Below are positions 29,006 through 39,863 of a stretch of 64,000 nt of DNA, piece after piece (within the stretch, counting starts at the first letter, position 1; the number at the start of each line of letters is the position of its first letter). Origin of the DNA: Cunninghamella blakesleeana. Its lineage: Eukaryota > Mucoromycota > Mucoromycetes > Mucorales > Cunninghamellaceae. Location: positions 3,651,501 through 3,715,500 of the forward strand of contig JAFCIZ010000005.1 in NCBI GenBank assembly GCA_017871115.1, in the 5' to 3' direction. The notes beneath the pieces were generated by a model, which was not told where the DNA came from, ran no database searches, and saw only the letters and a list, made by a program, of their open reading frames with translations. A program made the translations under genes and the position numbers.

Positions 29006-29391
29006 TATTTATTTATTCTTATTTAGTGGCCTCTACACCAGCTAGCGGACAAAAAAAACAAAAGGATTGGAATAAATTAGTACGTGATTTTGAAAAAGAT
29101 CAAGAAAAGCCTCAAGGTGAAGCTGCATTGAATGATTTATTCCAACAAATTTACAAAAATTCCGATGAAAGCACAAAACGTGCTATGATGAAGAGTTTTG
29201 TTGAAAGTAATGGTACTTGTTTATCTACTAATTGGGAAGAAGTTGGTAATAAAACCGTTGAAACTAAACCACCAGAAGGCATGGTAGCAAAGAAGGTAAA
29301 TATATAGTATAATAATAGCAACATAGCATATATGGTAGAAAATATTAATCTTATTTATTTTAACTATTTATTGTTTATTTAGTATGAATAA
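27629..29391 (+). CDS. SGT1: Sgt1 co-chaperone (TPR-CS-SGS)
   Basis: Eight exons (27629-27756, 27862-27987, 28095-28222, 28334-28415, 28508-28604, 28705-28894, 29027-29295, 29383-29391) give 342 residues. Sgt1 is an Hsp90 co-chaperone linking Skp1 and client proteins; in yeast it serves SCF ligase and kinetochore assembly. Domains in order: TPR repeats (1 to about 115; [27 protein letters not shown]), a Pro/Ala-rich linker (about 128-155), the CS domain (about 156-245; [23 protein letters not shown]) and the SGS domain (about 255-342; [42 protein letters not shown]). The last exon encodes only Tyr-Glu-stop, matching the conserved KKY end of the family. A nine-base final exon is unusual but the acceptor and phase are clean. 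Confidence 0.95.
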
Positions 29392-30194
29392 AAAAAAGTT
29401 TCGCTCTCTTTTATTTTAATAATTGCTGTAAAGAAATATGCTTAACCAATGAAAATAATACACCAAATAAAAGCAATGTATATGTTATTAGATTAGTAAA
29501 AATAAAAATAAAAAGCAAAAAAAACAAAATAAAATTTTTTAAAGAAGATATTTAGTATTTATTTTTTTGTTTTGTTTTATATTAAAGTGAATGATTTTTT
29601 TTAAAAAAATTGAAAGGGAACAATTAATCAGGCATAAGAACTTTAAAATAATTTTTTTCACATATGATTTTAAGATCAACATACAACAAAAGTAATTCAA
29701 ACCTTAAAAAAGTCTTTTGGCAAAAAAAAAAAGTATATGGAAGAATATAATAGGAATAATGATGGATTATGATAATCAATATTATTAAATAAAATATATT
29801 TATTACACAGTACATTATTTATTTATTTATATATGTCTTTTAAATTATAAAATATAAATATAAAAAATATAAAAAAATAAAAGTTTAAAAAAATCAAACC
29901 GCTTGGGGACATTTCAATAAAAACACGCCGGAAAAAATGCCTAAACCATTTCCTTTTACTTTTCCTTTTTAAACCTAAAATTTATGACTATTTTCATATT
30001 CAGCATGATTTTTTTTTAATTCTTTCCCCACATTATCCACTCGAAAGCGCCAAACAAAAAATAAAAATTAAAAAAATTTCAATCCCCACAATTTTTTTTT
30101 AATTCCTTTTTCTTTCCAACTTTTTTTCAACCTCTCTTTTCTTCTTCTTCTTATTTTACTCTTAATTTAACTAAATACATATATATATATAATA
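29392..30194. other. Spacer between SGT1 and the carboxylase gene
   Basis: 803 bases. The last 200 form a pyrimidine-rich leader (TTTCTTTCC, CTCTCTTTTCTTC) upstream of the carboxylase ATG. No gene seen. Confidence 0.5.
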
Positions 30195-33087
30195 ATGGCA
30201 AATATTCAAACACCTATTTATAAAGTATTGATTGCTAATCGTGGTGAAATTGCTTGTAGAGTTATTCGTACTTGTCAAAAATTAGGTATTGCTACTGTTG
30301 CTGTCTATTCTGATAGGTATGTATATATTTATATATTTATATGAAAGACACGCCACTTGTATAAAAGATATTTTATTTTTTTAATCATTAATCCCCAAAC
30401 TCTTTTATTGTTATTATTATTATATACTAGTGATGAAAATGCACCATTTGTTAAACTTGCCGATGAAGCATATCATATTGGACCTTCTATTGCAGCTGAA
30501 TCATATTTAGTTGGCGACAAACTAATTGAAGTTTGTAAACGTTCAGGTGCTGATGCTCTTCATCCTGGTTACGGATTCCTTTCTGAAAATGCTGACTTTG
30601 CTGAAAAAGTTGGTAAAGCCGGTATTAATTTCATTGGTCCTACGCCTGATTCTATCCGTGCTATTGGTGATAAGGTATACAACAACAATATTACCATAAT
30701 ATATATATATTCTTTTTGGGGATATGGTTTTTTTTTTTTTTTTTTTTTTTGCATAAAAAATTTTTATTAACCATTTTTCTTTGAATTTATTTTTTCTTTA
30801 TTTTATTTTATCCTTTACAGATTGCTGCTAAAGTATTCATCAAGAACCACGCATCATCTATTCCATTAATTCCTGGTTACAATGGTGAAGATCAAAGCGT
30901 AGAAAAATTAGAAAGTGAAGCTAAAAAAATTGATTTCCCTGTACTCTTAAAAGCTTCAGCCGGTGGTGGTGGTAAAGGTATGCGTGCTGTCTATGATACT
31001 GCAAAGTAAGTACTTTTTTTGGTTTATTATTATTATATAAATATTTAAAACAATATATATATACAATAATAATATTTATTCAATGGTATTTTTTTCGTTT
31101 TTTTTCTTTTTTTCATTCGCTATTGCACAGTTTACGTTCAGAAATTGAAGCTGCTAAAGGTGAATCATTAAGATCTTTTGGTTCTGATAAATTATTAATT
31201 GAAAAATACTTTGAAAGTATTAGACATGTTGAAGTAAGCACTTTTTTTTAATTTTTTATATACTTTCCCCTGAATTTAAAAATGCATGTGAAAATGGGGG
31301 AAGAAAAAAGGCTATATATTAAAAAAAATCTGGTGTTTAATTTTAACTATATTCTTTTTTTTTATTTTATGTTTATCCTTAGATCCAAATCTTCGGAGAT
31401 AAATATGGCAATGTATATCATATTAATGAACGTGATTGTTCCATCCAACGACGACATCAAAAAGTGGTAGAAGAAACACCATCCCCAGCAGTAGATCCCG
31501 CTTTACGCAAAGCCATGACCAATGCAGCAGTAGAATTAGGACGTAAATTAAGATATTTGGGTGCTGGTACAGCTGAGTTTATTTTAGATGAAAAGACAAA
31601 GAAGTTCTACTTTTTGGAATTAAATACTCGATTACAAGTAGAACATCCTATCACAGAAGCCATTTCCGGTTTAGATTTGGTAGAATTACAATTATTAGTT
31701 GCTCAAGGTGTTAATCTTAAAGATTATGGTGTATTAGACAACATTCCTTTCAAAGGCCATGCTATTGAAGTCCGTTTATGTGCTGAAGATCCTGATAATG
31801 ATTTTAGTCCTCGTACTGGTGTAATTCAAAAATGGGCCCCTATCAACGCTTCTAAAGATATTCCTGGTGTTCGTTTTGATACTGGTATTGAAGATGGTTC
31901 CGAAATTTCTATTTATTATGATTCCATGATTGCTAAAGTGATCGTTCATGCTCCCACACGTGCTCAAGCGGTTCGCCTTATGATTACTGCTCTTTCAAGA
32001 ACTGTCCTTTTAGGTATTACCACAAATCAGAAGTTCTTAATTGATATCATGAAAAACCCAAGATTCCAAACTGGTACCTTTGATACAAATTTCATTGGAC
32101 TTGAAAAGGAACGTCTTTTCCGCAAAACTACTACAGCTGATGTACAAAATAGTGTGATTGCTGCTACCTTGTTTGATTGGTCAGTTAGAAGAAATCAACA
32201 AGATAGACTTCGTAATGTTCCCTCTAACTGGCGTAATGTTCCTTGGAAGAGTCCAAAAGTCAAATACCTTATTAATCATGATCAAGAAGTTGCTATCACT
32301 TATGTAAACCAAGGTAGCGATAATCGTGATCATCGTACTCCCTTCCACTGTCATGTAGAATTAACAGCTGAACAAGAGCAAAAAGAAAAAGAAAAAGGTG
32401 AAAAGGTTCCTCCCATTGTTGCTGTATTATACAATACCGATTTTGGTAAACAAAAGCCTGGCCCTCGTGGTATTGAAGGTGCTAAAGGTTTACTTCGTAC
32501 TTCTATTGGTAAGAAAATTATTTTTTTTTTAAAAAAAGAACCGATAATAAATGTTCTTTTTTCAATATATTATGTATTAATTTATTTATTTTTTCTTCAA
32601 TACAATAGATGGAAGCCAACAATACTTTTATGTCTGTGAACAAGTACATGATGTCAATGAAAAATCTATTTTTGTACATGACTTTAACCGTGGCTACTCT
32701 GTTGAATTATTCAAGATTGATAGATTAAAATCTGCATCCGCTGCTGATGAAGATGATCGTGGTAAGTATTATATTTACAAACATACAAATACGCACATTT
32801 ATTTTTACATAAACTACATTATATTTCATATTTATACTCATTAATTTTTATTTTTTAATAAATTAGTAACCCCTTATACTTCATCTATGCCTTGCCGTAT
32901 TTTGAAAGTGTTGGCACCAACCGGAACTATCGTTAAAAAGAATGACCCCTTACTTTCCATTGAATCTATGAAAACTGAAGTTAAAGTCCTCAGTCGTCAT
33001 GATGGTATTGTGACTATGCGCGTAGAAGAAGAACAACTAGTAGATGCCCGTGTTCTTTTATGTCAAGTTGATGACGTTAAACAATAG
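30195..33087 (+). CDS. Biotin-dependent acyl-CoA carboxylase alpha subunit
   Basis: Seven exons (30195-30316, 30431-30674, 30821-31005, 31131-31233, 31383-32508, 32609-32761, 32867-33087) give 717 residues. It should carboxylate its own biotin with bicarbonate and ATP and pass CO2 to a separate carboxyltransferase. The biotin carboxylase part (1 to about 450) has [16 protein letters not shown], the ATP-grasp loop [23 protein letters not shown] and [15 protein letters not shown] linker/BT-like region follows, then a biotinyl domain with IESMKTEV (Lys680). The protein stops there, so it is not pyruvate carboxylase or acetyl-CoA carboxylase, which carry the carboxyltransferase on the same chain. 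The N-terminus ([10 protein letters not shown]) has no mitochondrial presequence, unlike most methylcrotonyl- or propionyl-CoA carboxylases. No beta subunit lies in the window, so the acyl-CoA substrate is open. Confidence 0.85.
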
Positions 33088-33367
33088 ATAGTGTGTTGTA
33101 TTATAAAAAAAATATTTATATATTTATTAAATAATAATAAAATAGTAATAGTTCTTTTGATAAAAACTAATCATTGCTTTATACATCTATATAAAAAGTA
33201 ACGCTTATAATATATTTATTTTCTAATCCAAAGCATACTCACTATCATCCTTTAAATATCCCTTTTTAAAATTTGTTTATTTTTAAATCCAATATATGAC
33301 CATCATCATCTTTAAAAAAAAAATCCTTTTTATAATTTATTCATCATCATCTTTAAAAAAAAAACAT

Positions 33368-34406
33368 TTAAATCTTGAGTTTAAGCTTATGTTCCATAGC
33401 AGCATGGACATCTAACGAATCAGTGCACATTGAAGGATCTAAAAGAGTAATATAAATATGAACATATGTAAATCAATATAATTTTCATGTATAGCATTTC
33501 GTTTATATATACAAATAAATATATATATATATATGTATAATATATTTACCATTCAAAAAGTCTTCAAAGTCAATGGTTTCATCTTTTCCGGTAAGAATAT
33601 CCAAGTGTAAATTTGATGAAGGTAAAACTGGTAAACGTTGACGCTAATTAAATATATATAAAAAAAAACCCATATACGTTAAACAAACCATCATCATGAT
33701 CATAAAGTAAACCTTTAATTCTATTTCATAGTTTCCAATTAGTATTTTATATATAATCCCTACCTTTGATACAATTTCTCTTTCCATCATCATTTTAATA
33801 GGTGCGTGGAGTCCATATGTTTGACGAGCCATATTTAATTTAAGTTCCCATTGATTTTCATTCCACTATGAAATATGATAATGAATCCAAAAGGAAAAGA
33901 AAATAGAGAGGATGATGATTATCTCATGGTTAATTTTTATTTCTATCATCAAATATATCCAGTTTATCATTATTATCGCTATTATCGTTATTTTTATTTA
34001 TTTCCTTACTTCTGCTAATCGATTTTCAAGGGCATGGCCTGGCAAAACTTCAGCTTTAAGGGATCTAGTACCATGACGAAGTGTATCATGAGTACCAAGT
34101 TCGCTATGTGTTGTATCAAGGGTAGTGACGCTGCTTTTATTGTGAGTACTAGGTGTTAATCGAAGGGACTAAACATTATACATATAAGATAATAATAATT
34201 AAAATAATAAAAGTTGGGCTAGTTAGTTAGACTATACGTAATCACATTTTAATCCTATTATATGTTTATATATTTCTTTTCTTATAATATATTAATATAT
34301 ATTTAAAATATTTAAAAATATAAATATTAAATAATATAAAATATAAATTACTATTAACTTTTCAAATTATAATAAAAACAAAGAACATAGTGTATATTCA
34401 TACCAT
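33368..34406 (-). CDS. UMP1: Proteasome maturation factor Ump1/POMP
   Basis: Five exons (34406-34404, 34168-34010, 33865-33764, 33643-33550, 33438-33368) give 142 residues, the usual length. Ump1 guides assembly of 20S half-proteasomes and is the first substrate of the finished particle. Conserved blocks are SLRLTPS at the start, HDTLRHG, HALENRLAEWNENQWELKLN, ARQTYGLHAPIKMMMEREIV, LPSSNLHLDILTGKDETIDF, EDFLNDP and the terminal HAAMEHKL. The first coding exon is just ATG, followed directly by a donor (ATG|GTATGA) and a 235-base intron; I found no other in-frame start for the SLRLTPS exon. It diverges from GPI11. Confidence 0.9.
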
Positions 34407-34607
34407 GATATATATATATTATAAGATTAATTAAAAGAAAAGAAAAGGGAAAAAAAAATTTAAACGCGAAGAAATCTATGTTACGTACTTGTTGATTTTT
34501 TTAAATTCCGCATTTTTTTTTAATAAAATCATTCGTAATTTTTTTTTCTTTCGTCTTTTTTTTTTTTATAAATACATATATATAATTTTTTTTTTTAATA
34601 TAATCTA
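34407..34607. promoter_or_regulatory. Compact divergent promoter between UMP1 and GPI11
   Basis: Only 201 bases separate the two start codons. The centre has long T runs with one GC-richer patch (AACGCGAAG near 34464). Transcripts in both directions must start within this stretch. No sequence like the yeast proteasome-gene element was seen. Confidence 0.55.
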
Positions 34608-35566
34608 ATGACATCTATAGTACAACCATTTATTATTGCCTTTACATCACTAATAATCAATTATGTCTGTGTTTTTCGACTACCAAATACACATTTAGTA
34701 AAAGATCCTGTATCAACTTTAGAGATAGCTGTTCCTTTATTACTTGTTGGTCATATATTACTACTTTCCTTTTCTTTAGTTTTAAAAAAAAGTTTTCAAA
34801 TGGTAACCATATATATATATAAATTTGATCTATATACAATAGCTATTGTTTATTAATATTAATAATAATATTGTATATCATATCATATATTATATATACA
34901 TTATATATAGGGAATTATTGTTAAAGCTATTATATCAACAGTTTTTGCAACTTTAGGGTTACACTTTTTAATTGTCCTTTTTGGAGCTTCTTTATTTGAG
35001 TAAGCAATAAACATTTTGATACAATTTAATAAATAGATAAATAGATATATAAATATAAATTATAACAGGTGATAATAATAATAAATTTTATTTTTTTCTA
35101 CCATAGTAAACTTTATAACACTTTCTTATTCGCGTCTTATCTTGCAGTAAATGCAGTTATGCCAGCTTTTGAATCACTTGCACCTACAAATGGATCACCA
35201 TGGATAAAAATATTTTTACAGCACTCGTAAGTTTTATTAAATAGTATTTTTATTGTTTTCATATATCATTTTCATTCATTCATTATTCTTTTTTGATTAT
35301 TTTTTGATTTATTATTACTATTATTATTTTAAAAAAATGGTAGGCCTTCAAATACAACAGAAATTTATGCATATACCCAAGTGATCTGCGTGCTGATAGG
35401 TTCATGGATTGGAGCTATTGTATTACCTTTAGATTGGGAAAGAGATTGGCAAGTATGGCCTATTTCTTCAGTGATTTCTACTTTTCTTGGTAATTTTGTT
35501 GGTGTTACAGCTGGATTTGTTTGGTCTTCTCTTAAATTATTATTTGGAAAAAAGAAAACAGAATAA
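34608..35566 (+). CDS. GPI11: GPI-anchor biosynthesis protein PIG-F/Gpi11
   Basis: Four exons (34608-34802, 34911-34999, 35107-35226, 35344-35566) give 208 residues, close to the family length of about 220. Gpi11/PIG-F is an ER membrane partner of the ethanolamine-phosphate transferases Gpi13 and Gpi7, which add phosphoethanolamine to the GPI glycan. Six hydrophobic segments can be traced. The family hallmark near the C-terminus is clear: GSWIGAIVLPLDWERDWQVWPI, then GNFVGVTAGFVWSS and a short basic tail. The start follows a T-rich leader. Membership is sure from the LDW-R-WQVWP block; the rest is poorly conserved, as in other fungi. Confidence 0.9.
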
Positions 35567-36095
35567 TAATAATAATAATGTAATAGTTTTATCATTTATG
35601 CATTTTAATAGTAACCATAAAAATATTCGGTTTATATCATTTTTTAACTGAAATTTATAGAAAAAAAAATGTGTATTTAATATTTTAATATAATAATAAA
35701 TATATACTATAGTTCAAAATAAAAAAATTATCTTTGTATTAAAAAAAACAAGATCTGATTACATTTACAGATTATATGATCCATCATCTTATAAGTAATT
35801 ATAGCTATCTTTATTTTTATTTTTATTTTACATGCATCTTAATATTATATTATATTAAGTTACGTATAAGATAGGCTCTTTTTAATTTATTTTTTATCTT
35901 TGACACTTTATCACCAGCTTGATCATTTATTTTATACTTTTCATATTTTTTACTCCAATAATAAAAGGATTAACATAATTTTTAATCAATTAATTAAAAC
36001 TGTAGCAATGAAAAAGCATGGTTATTAGTTAATCTTAATAGTCGTCAAAGATACTTAAGCGCAAATTGAGTTTAAACAACGCACTTTTAAGTAAT

Positions 36096-36159
<64 letters not shown>

Positions 36160-36564
36160 CGATGCATAATGCTGTATTAATTTTTATTTAGATTTTAACA
36201 TTATATATAAAGGTATTTTGCTTTTTGACATTATAAATTTTTATTTTATACTAGTAATTATAAAAATAAAAAAAAACAATTTTTTCTGATATTCTCAAGC
36301 ATTAAAAACAAGGTAACGATTATTTAGGTTAAATATATAATATTGCACCACGCATTCTCAAACCTTTTATATTTCCGTTTTACACTAAGTTAATTCTATA
36401 GTTTTTAAAATATCGGTATAGATTTCATAAACGTACAGATATATATATATATATATTATTTTATTTAGATATGGAAAGAATAAAAAGAAAAAGAAAGCAG
36501 AAACCGAGTATGATTGTAAACTTTATATATATTTCATTAATTTATTTTATTTTTATTTATTAAT
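35567..36564. other. Convergent spacer between GPI11 and the peroxiredoxin gene
   Basis: 998 bases holding two 3' ends and a 63-base pure T run. No gene seen. Confidence 0.55.
36097..36159. repeat. 63-base uninterrupted T tract
   Basis: A single run of 63 T residues in the convergent spacer, much the longest homopolymer in the window. Its true length may be uncertain because such runs are hard to sequence. On the minus strand it would read as a poly(A) tract, but no retrogene body lies next to it. Confidence 0.9.
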
Positions 36565-37542
36565 TTATTCATTAACAGTACCAAAATATTCTTTAGATTC
36601 ATTGACGGTTGGTTTAATAGTTTTATCACCTTGGTTCCAATTAGCGGGGCAGACTTCACCATGTTCGTCAGTAAATTTAAATGCTTTTACAAGACGTAAC
36701 ACTTCATCAACGGAACGACCGACAGGTAAATCATTGATAGTGATTTGACGAACAATACCTTTAGGATCAATGATGAAAAGACCACGAAGAGGAACACCAG
36801 CTTCTTTTAAAAGAACACCATAATCTTTGGCAATGGATTTGGTTTTATCAGCTAATAAAGGAATGTTTAAACCGCCAAGACCACCTTGTTTACGAGGAGT
36901 ATTGATCCATGCTAAATGAGAAAATTCACTATCACAAGAAGCACCAATGACAGCTGTATCTAAAGCTTCAAATTCTTGAATACGATCGGAAAAGGCAATG
37001 ATTTCGGTTGGACAAACAAAGGTGAAATCCAATGGGTACCAAAAAAGTACTACATATTTACCTTTATAATCCTTTAATGAAATATCTTTGAATTGACCAT
37101 CGACTACAGCTGGAGCAGTAAATTCAGGTGCAGGTTCTATAAATATATATTAAATAAATAAATAAAGATATATTAAATTAATAAGTAGCTGTCAATATTT
37201 TTGTATTTACACGCGTTTTCATTATTATTAAATAATCAATTATAATATCTTTTTTCCTTTATATATCCATATTCATCATTAACATTATCATTATTGCTAT
37301 TATTATTATTTGTCGGTTTGTTTTTATTATCCCTATCGCTATCATTTTATTATTACTATTATAGTATACTCACTTTGAACAAAAGCAAATTTGTTTACAG
37401 AAGAAGTAGAAAATCCACGCCAAAGATTATTACGTAAAGGGGAAGCATTTAATAAACTCTTACTGGCATAAGGAAGGTTTTTAGCCACTAAGGGGCGGGT
37501 TACATGAGGGATAGAGGTAGCTACACGACGAAAAGCAAACAT
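36565..37542 (-). CDS. Typical 2-Cys peroxiredoxin, mitochondrial type
   Basis: Two exons (37542-37374, 37136-36565) give 246 residues. The enzyme reduces hydrogen and organic peroxides using a peroxidatic cysteine (Cys98 in DFTFVCPTE) and a resolving cysteine (Cys219 in GEVCPANW). The first 50-odd residues are rich in Arg, Ser and Ala with no acidic residue up to the end of exon 1 ([18 protein letters not shown]...), typical of a mitochondrial presequence, and the intron falls between presequence and catalytic domain, as in animal PRDX3. The GGLG motif and the C-terminal YF are both present; together they mark peroxiredoxins that are easily over-oxidised. [14 protein letters not shown] and the conserved Arg in PLRG complete the active site. 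Mitochondrial location is inferred from the leader. Confidence 0.94.
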
Positions 37543-37830
37543 TTTTACTTAAAAAATAAAAGATAGAGAAATAAGAGAAAAAAAAAACAAAAAACAAATA
37601 TACCAAAAATATTTAACTTTATAGATTGTATTTTTAAAACTCAGTTCCGATTTATTTTTGGAGTTTTGTAAGACTTAAATCCTCATAATGTGCAAGTAGT
37701 AAAATTCTCATTTATTAATTTTATTAATGCATGCACTGTACTAAAAATGATGTTTTATTTTATTTTAAATTACAAAATTTTATTTATTATACTTTGCTTT
37801 ACTTTTTAGTATTATATTTACATATGCTAT

Positions 37831-38407
37831 TTAAATAGTACAATATTTTAATAATACTATTTGAGCTAAGGCAGTGGCACCACTTGTCATATATATTAAA
37901 TGTAAATTATAAGCAGCTTCATATTTTAAATCTGTTGGATCATATTCTTCATCATCACCATTATCTCCTTCTTCCTCTGGTATCGGCCAAACATAAATAT
38001 CTTCAATAGGTGTTGGTTTTTTGATTCCCTCCTTTGCTGCTGATGGTAAACTTAATGCCCGTTCATAATGTCTTACTGCCAAATGGGTTATTCCTATTAA
38101 ATGGAATGCTCTTCCCATGTTGTATTCTGCCTCTTGATTATAATTACGAAGTTTACAATAATTAGAAAACATATTCATTCCCTATAATTAAAAAAAAATA
38201 AAGAGTAAATATATTAGTATGTACGTATATATATCCAATTATTAATATTATTTTACAACTTACTTTGACGACTTGTAAATGACGATTATCTGTTTTTCGT
38301 TGCGTAGATCGTTGTAAATGAGCAATACCTAAACATAAAGTATTTAAAGGATTTTCGGGCGCAATGGCATATGTACGCAAATAAAACGCTGAAATTTGGC
38401 ATTATTA

Positions 38408-38439
<32 letters not shown>

Positions 38440-39832
38440 GGGGATTGAAACCAAGTTAATACTTTTTCTAATGATCGCTTTTTTTTAAAAAAAATAAATA
38501 AATAACTTACCAATAGAATTAACATAATTCTTTCCAATAGCCATGACATGGCCGTAGAGAGTAAGCAAATAAGTATCCAAACGTTCTAATGGTTTTGAAT
38601 CCTCTAATCCATTGTTTTTATTGCCCTTTTCAAATAAACCAAGTAAACTATCTTCATTATCATTGTCATTGACATTCATAGATTCTGAATTTAAAGTTTC
38701 AATGTCTTTTTTCAATTGTTCTATTTGCTTTCTAGCTTCTTCTTCATTTCCATCTGTCGCATTACTTATAAGCTGTTTTTGATATAATATATATAATTTA
38801 TCCATTAGTTTGACATGTCGGCTAAAAAATTTAAAGGCCGTTGCTGATGCATAACTCAATTTATCCTCCCATCCACTATATATATACATAATTATAAAAT
38901 TCCAAGAAAAGACTGAAGTGAATATTTTTATACTATATATCAACAGTATATTTTCTTATTATAATTATATCGCTATTTTTACCTATTAAAAGAAGCATTA
39001 TATATTTTATATCCTTCTTTTTTAAATTTAAAAGCATTACAAAACCATCGACAAGCTATTAGAGCATTTCTTTTATCCTTATGTAAGATAGAACATCCTG
39101 AATTATTATTAAAAAAAAAAAAAGAAATATAATGGCAAATGAATCGACTATTCTTCCTATACAACTTATATTAACTATTTATTTGAATACATATAATTAC
39201 CTAAAAGAGCTAGCATGATATATTGTGATCGCTTTTCATGAAAATAAACAACCTTTGATTCTGCAAGAGTTCTTAATATATTAATGGCTTCATCTCCACG
39301 ATAAAGAACAGTCAGCATATAACAGAGCTATATATAATAAGAATAATAATAATATTAAGAAAATGAATAATAATTTAAAAAATAAAAAAATACAATGTAC
39401 ATGGAGACTTACATTAATAAAAATTCTGACATAGTCATCGATTAATATATTTCTAAAATGAATTGTTTGAGTGATATCTTTCTTCGAGGATGATTCTTCT
39501 TCTGCAACATCATCTTCATCCTCATCATCTTCGTCTTCATCACTATCTAAATTTGTATTATTTTGAGTGTTACGATCCCTTTTTTTATTTAAACGAGTTG
39601 TCACCGATTTAGCTTCACGGCTAGAAAAAAATATTTTTCGAATTGATTTTCTTGCAGCAAAAAAACCGCCATCTGGATTTTCTTTTTTGAACTATAAATT
39701 AGCATAGATTTTTTTTTTTTAAAAAAAAAAAAAAATGAATGAGATGAATATATATAAAATTTTGCTATTTTTATTTTTAATTGTATCTATTCTGATAATA
39801 TTGATGATTACTCTTTTTTATTTTTATTTTTA

Positions 39833-39863
<31 letters not shown>

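Noticed and set aside
30195..33087. Pyruvate carboxylase
   Set aside because: The chain has no carboxyltransferase domain between the biotin carboxylase and biotinyl parts and is 717 rather than about 1180 residues.
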